Assembly: GCA_001001925.1 (NCBI GenBank)
Contig: LCLH01000050.1
Span: forward strand, 1-6,613
Origin: Candidatus Magasanikbacteria bacterium GW2011_GWC2_45_8
GTDB taxonomy: Bacteria > Patescibacteriota > Patescibacteriia > Magasanikbacterales > UBA10146
Direction: 5' to 3'
Length of the DNA stretch: 6,613 nucleotides
How positions within the stretch are numbered: position 1 is the first letter of the stretch; every line of letters begins with the position of its first letter. A model generated the notes under the pieces. It had not been told where the DNA came from, did no database searches, and saw only the letters and a program-made list of their open reading frames with translations. Position numbers and translations under genes: made by a program. This document shows positions 5,171 through 6,613 of this stretch, piece after piece.

Positions 5171-5201
5171 AACCGCTTCTCAACCGGCGGTTTTATTATT
5201 T
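5171..5201 (+). terminator. Terminator-like hairpin after the membrane-protein gene
   Basis: AACCGC (5171-5176) pairs exactly with GCGGTT (5187-5192) around a ten-base loop, followed by TTATTATTT. It starts 17 bases after the stop codon. The minus strand lacks a T-tract after the same stem, so it would not clearly terminate uvrC. Confidence 0.6.
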
Positions 5202-5230
5202 GCCCGTGCAATTGTGCGCTCTTGGCGCTG

Positions 5231-6511
5231 TTATTTTCTCTTACCGCGCACCACACGATGATACTGAACCGCAAACCGGTGCGCCTCGTCGCGCACCTGC
5301 TTTACTAAATGCGGATATAGACGCAAAAATTGTATAAGTTTCTCATTGCGCGACGCGAGAATAAATTCATCTCGCTTACGCGTGAGCCCTTTTGCAATGC
5401 CCATGAGCGGAATAAGGAGTTTGAGCTCGCGCCACACCGCGCGCGCGGCATTGACTTGCGGTTTACCGCCATCTATCACTACCAAATCAGGGAAACGCCA
5501 TTCCGGATGCTGAAAACGACGCAGAAGAACCTCCCGCATCATGGCCACATCATTGGCGCCTTCTACTGTTTTAATTTTAAATTTGCGATACTCTTGTTTC
5601 GCGCTCACACCGTTTTCAAACACCGTCATACTCCCCACCGCAGACGTGCCGGAAATGTTGGAAATATCATACGCTTCTATGCGATAAAACGGCATGCCAC
5701 GTAGGGTGTTCCCCGACGTCTTTCGCGCGAACGAATCAACAAAACCATGCCCGTCTTCCCGCTGGATCAAAGCAATATCCTGTATATGCTCCAAACTCGT
5801 GAGCTGATTGCGCAGACGTGCGGCCGCTTCAAAATCTTCCACGCGCGCGGCGCGAGCCATATCAACACGCATTTGCTTGATAAGCGCACTGCGTTTGCCC
5901 TGAAAAAACAACACGAAACGGCGAATGATTTTTCTATACTCTTGCGCGGTAATTTTCCCTGTGCATACGCCCGGACATAATCCCAAATGCTCGTAAAAAC
6001 ACGCGCGCGGCCGCTTGCCGGAAACGAGCGGCGCGCAGTCTGACCACGAAAAAATTTTCCGCATAATATCCAAGGCGGTACGCAAGCTCCGCGCGCTGGT
6101 GAACGGACCAAAAATATGCGCGAATATTTTTTGACGCGCCTTGCCCCGTTCAGCGTCCAACCCACGCACCAATACGACACGAGGAAATTCATCACGCGTA
6201 ATACCGACATACAAAAAACTTTTGTCGTCGCGCTGGACAACGTTGTAGCGCGGCCAATATTTTTTTATCAGCGCGGCTTCCAGAATCAGTGCCTCTATCA
6301 CCGTTCCTGTTTTGCGTGTTTCAATATGCCCCCCCTCCTCTATCATTTGCTTTATGGGCCTAAACCCCGCACGCCGGCCGTGCCAATATGAAGACACGCG
6401 GCGCTTGAGCGATGTTGCTTTGCCCACATAAACCACCCCGCCTTTGACATTTTTAAAAATATATACGCCGGGCGTGTCCGGTAATTTTTTTAATTGAAAC
6501 TCAATGCTCAT
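5231..6511 (-). CDS. uvrC: Excinuclease ABC subunit C, short form lacking the C-terminal HhH domain
   Basis: UvrC makes the two incisions around damage handed over by UvrA and UvrB. The 426-residue protein carries, in order, a GIY-YIG nuclease domain (about 10-95: Y17, Y28-V-G-K, R38, E78, N90), a four-cysteine cluster (C159, C171, C179, C183, the spacing of the iron-sulfur ligands in E. coli UvrC), a UVR helix pair for UvrB contact (about 222-243), and the RNase H-like nuclease with D282, D347 (V-V-I-D-G-G-K-P-Q) and H411 (R-D-E-A-H-R-F-A). It stops 15 residues after H411, where most UvrC proteins continue into a tandem helix-hairpin-helix DNA-binding domain (E. coli UvrC is about 610 residues). 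Both active sites appear complete. Its ATG overlaps the uvrA stop as ATGA, so translation is coupled. Confidence 0.96.
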   Translation of the reverse strand: MSIEFQLKKLPDTPGVYIFKNVKGGVVYVGKATSLKRRVSSYWHGRRAGFRPIKQMIEEGGHIETRKTGTVIEALILEAALIKKYWPRYNVVQRDDKSFLYVGITRDEFPRVVLVRGLDAERGKARQKIFAHIFGPFTSARSLRTALDIMRKIFSWSDCAPLVSGKRPRACFYEHLGLCPGVCTGKITAQEYRKIIRRFVLFFQGKRSALIKQMRVDMARAARVEDFEAAARLRNQLTSLEHIQDIALIQREDGHGFVDSFARKTSGNTLRGMPFYRIEAYDISNISGTSAVGSMTVFENGVSAKQEYRKFKIKTVEGANDVAMMREVLLRRFQHPEWRFPDLVVIDGGKPQVNAARAVWRELKLLIPLMGIAKGLTRKRDEFILASRNEKLIQFLRLYPHLVKQVRDEAHRFAVQYHRVVRGKRK

Positions 6512-6612
6512 AACACTCGTTTCAAATACTGTCCGGTAAACGAACGCGGATTACTCGCCACATCTTCCGGCGTGCCGGTTGCAATCACCTGTCCACCACC
6601 GCTTCCGCCCTC
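6508..6612 (-). CDS. uvrA: Excinuclease ABC subunit A, C-terminal end (partial)
   Basis: The last 34 codons of uvrA enter from the right edge. The translation begins E-G-G-S-G-G-G-Q-V-I-A-T-G-T-P-E-D-V and ends T-G-Q-Y-L-K-R-V-L, the typical end of UvrA (end of the second ATPase domain, then the Y-L-K tail). UvrA is the damage-recognising ATPase of nucleotide-excision repair and loads UvrB. The TGA stop shares ATGA with the uvrC start, making a uvrA-uvrC operon on the minus strand. The rest of the gene lies outside the window. Confidence 0.93.
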   Translation of the reverse strand, partial: EGGSGGGQVIATGTPEDVASNPRSFTGQYLKRVL

Positions 6613-6613
6613 G

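Noticed and set aside
5155..5230. Frameshift hiding the missing UvrC helix-hairpin-helix domain
   Set aside because: The frames after the uvrC stop show no G-I-G-P-type hairpin motif, the same frame meets another stop soon, and the plus-strand gene and its hairpin already occupy the space.
5330..5704. Plus-strand open frame of 124 codons opposite uvrC
   Set aside because: Its translation is a low-complexity, His- and Arg-rich shadow of a firmly identified minus-strand gene, with no initiation signals.
6508..6510. Stop-codon reassignment (UGA as Gly, as in some CPR lineages)
   Set aside because: UGA falls exactly at the expected end of UvrA and overlaps the uvrC start; no conserved protein here is interrupted by in-frame UGA.

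Overview
This window looks like ordinary chromosomal sequence from a bacterium with a compact genome, most likely a member of the Candidate Phyla Radiation (Patescibacteria, Parcubacteria-like). This is an inference from several traits taken together: a short UvrC that ends at its nuclease core, a reduced cell-division cluster (mraZ-rsmH-ftsL), a DUF192 protein on a membrane anchor, an MraY/WecA-family transferase with atypical active-site residues, and several genes with no Shine-Dalgarno (SD) sequence. UGA behaves as an ordinary stop at the end of uvrA, which argues against the recoded CPR lineages. No marker gene fixes the taxonomy.

All recognisable genes but one lie on the minus strand, so the biological order runs from right to left. 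At the right edge is the end of uvrA, overlapping uvrC by an ATGA junction; these encode nucleotide-excision repair proteins. Next, converging on uvrC, is the only convincing plus-strand gene: an unrecognised two-helix membrane protein (4744-5154) with an excellent SD, two short palindromes just upstream and a terminator-like hairpin after it. A stretch without a confident gene follows (4380-4743). Then come arfB (ribosome rescue) and an unrecognised cysteine-rich zinc-ribbon protein (3449-3865). Each has its own promoter, and the two promoters are nearly the same: 17-bp spacer, TACTAT -10 box and an extended TGn. A hairpin with a T-tract closes this block.

The next block is the start of a division and cell-wall (dcw) cluster: mraZ, rsmH and an ftsL-like gene, tightly packed and closed by a strong hairpin terminator. 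The 69-bp leader between the previous terminator and mraZ is dense with signals: a perfect DnaA-box 9-mer, an imperfect inverted repeat, and a tandem AGATATGG repeat in the place of an SD. Left of the ftsL terminator is a two-gene unit: a polyprenyl-phosphate sugar-1-phosphate transferase, then a membrane-anchored DUF192 protein whose start lies one base after the preceding stop.

I see no tRNA, rRNA, CRISPR array, insertion sequence or prophage gene. No undescribed multi-gene system is evident. The most interesting items are the mraZ control region, the two orphan genes (zinc-ribbon and membrane protein) with strong expression signals, the altered active-site residues of the transferase, and the shortened UvrC.
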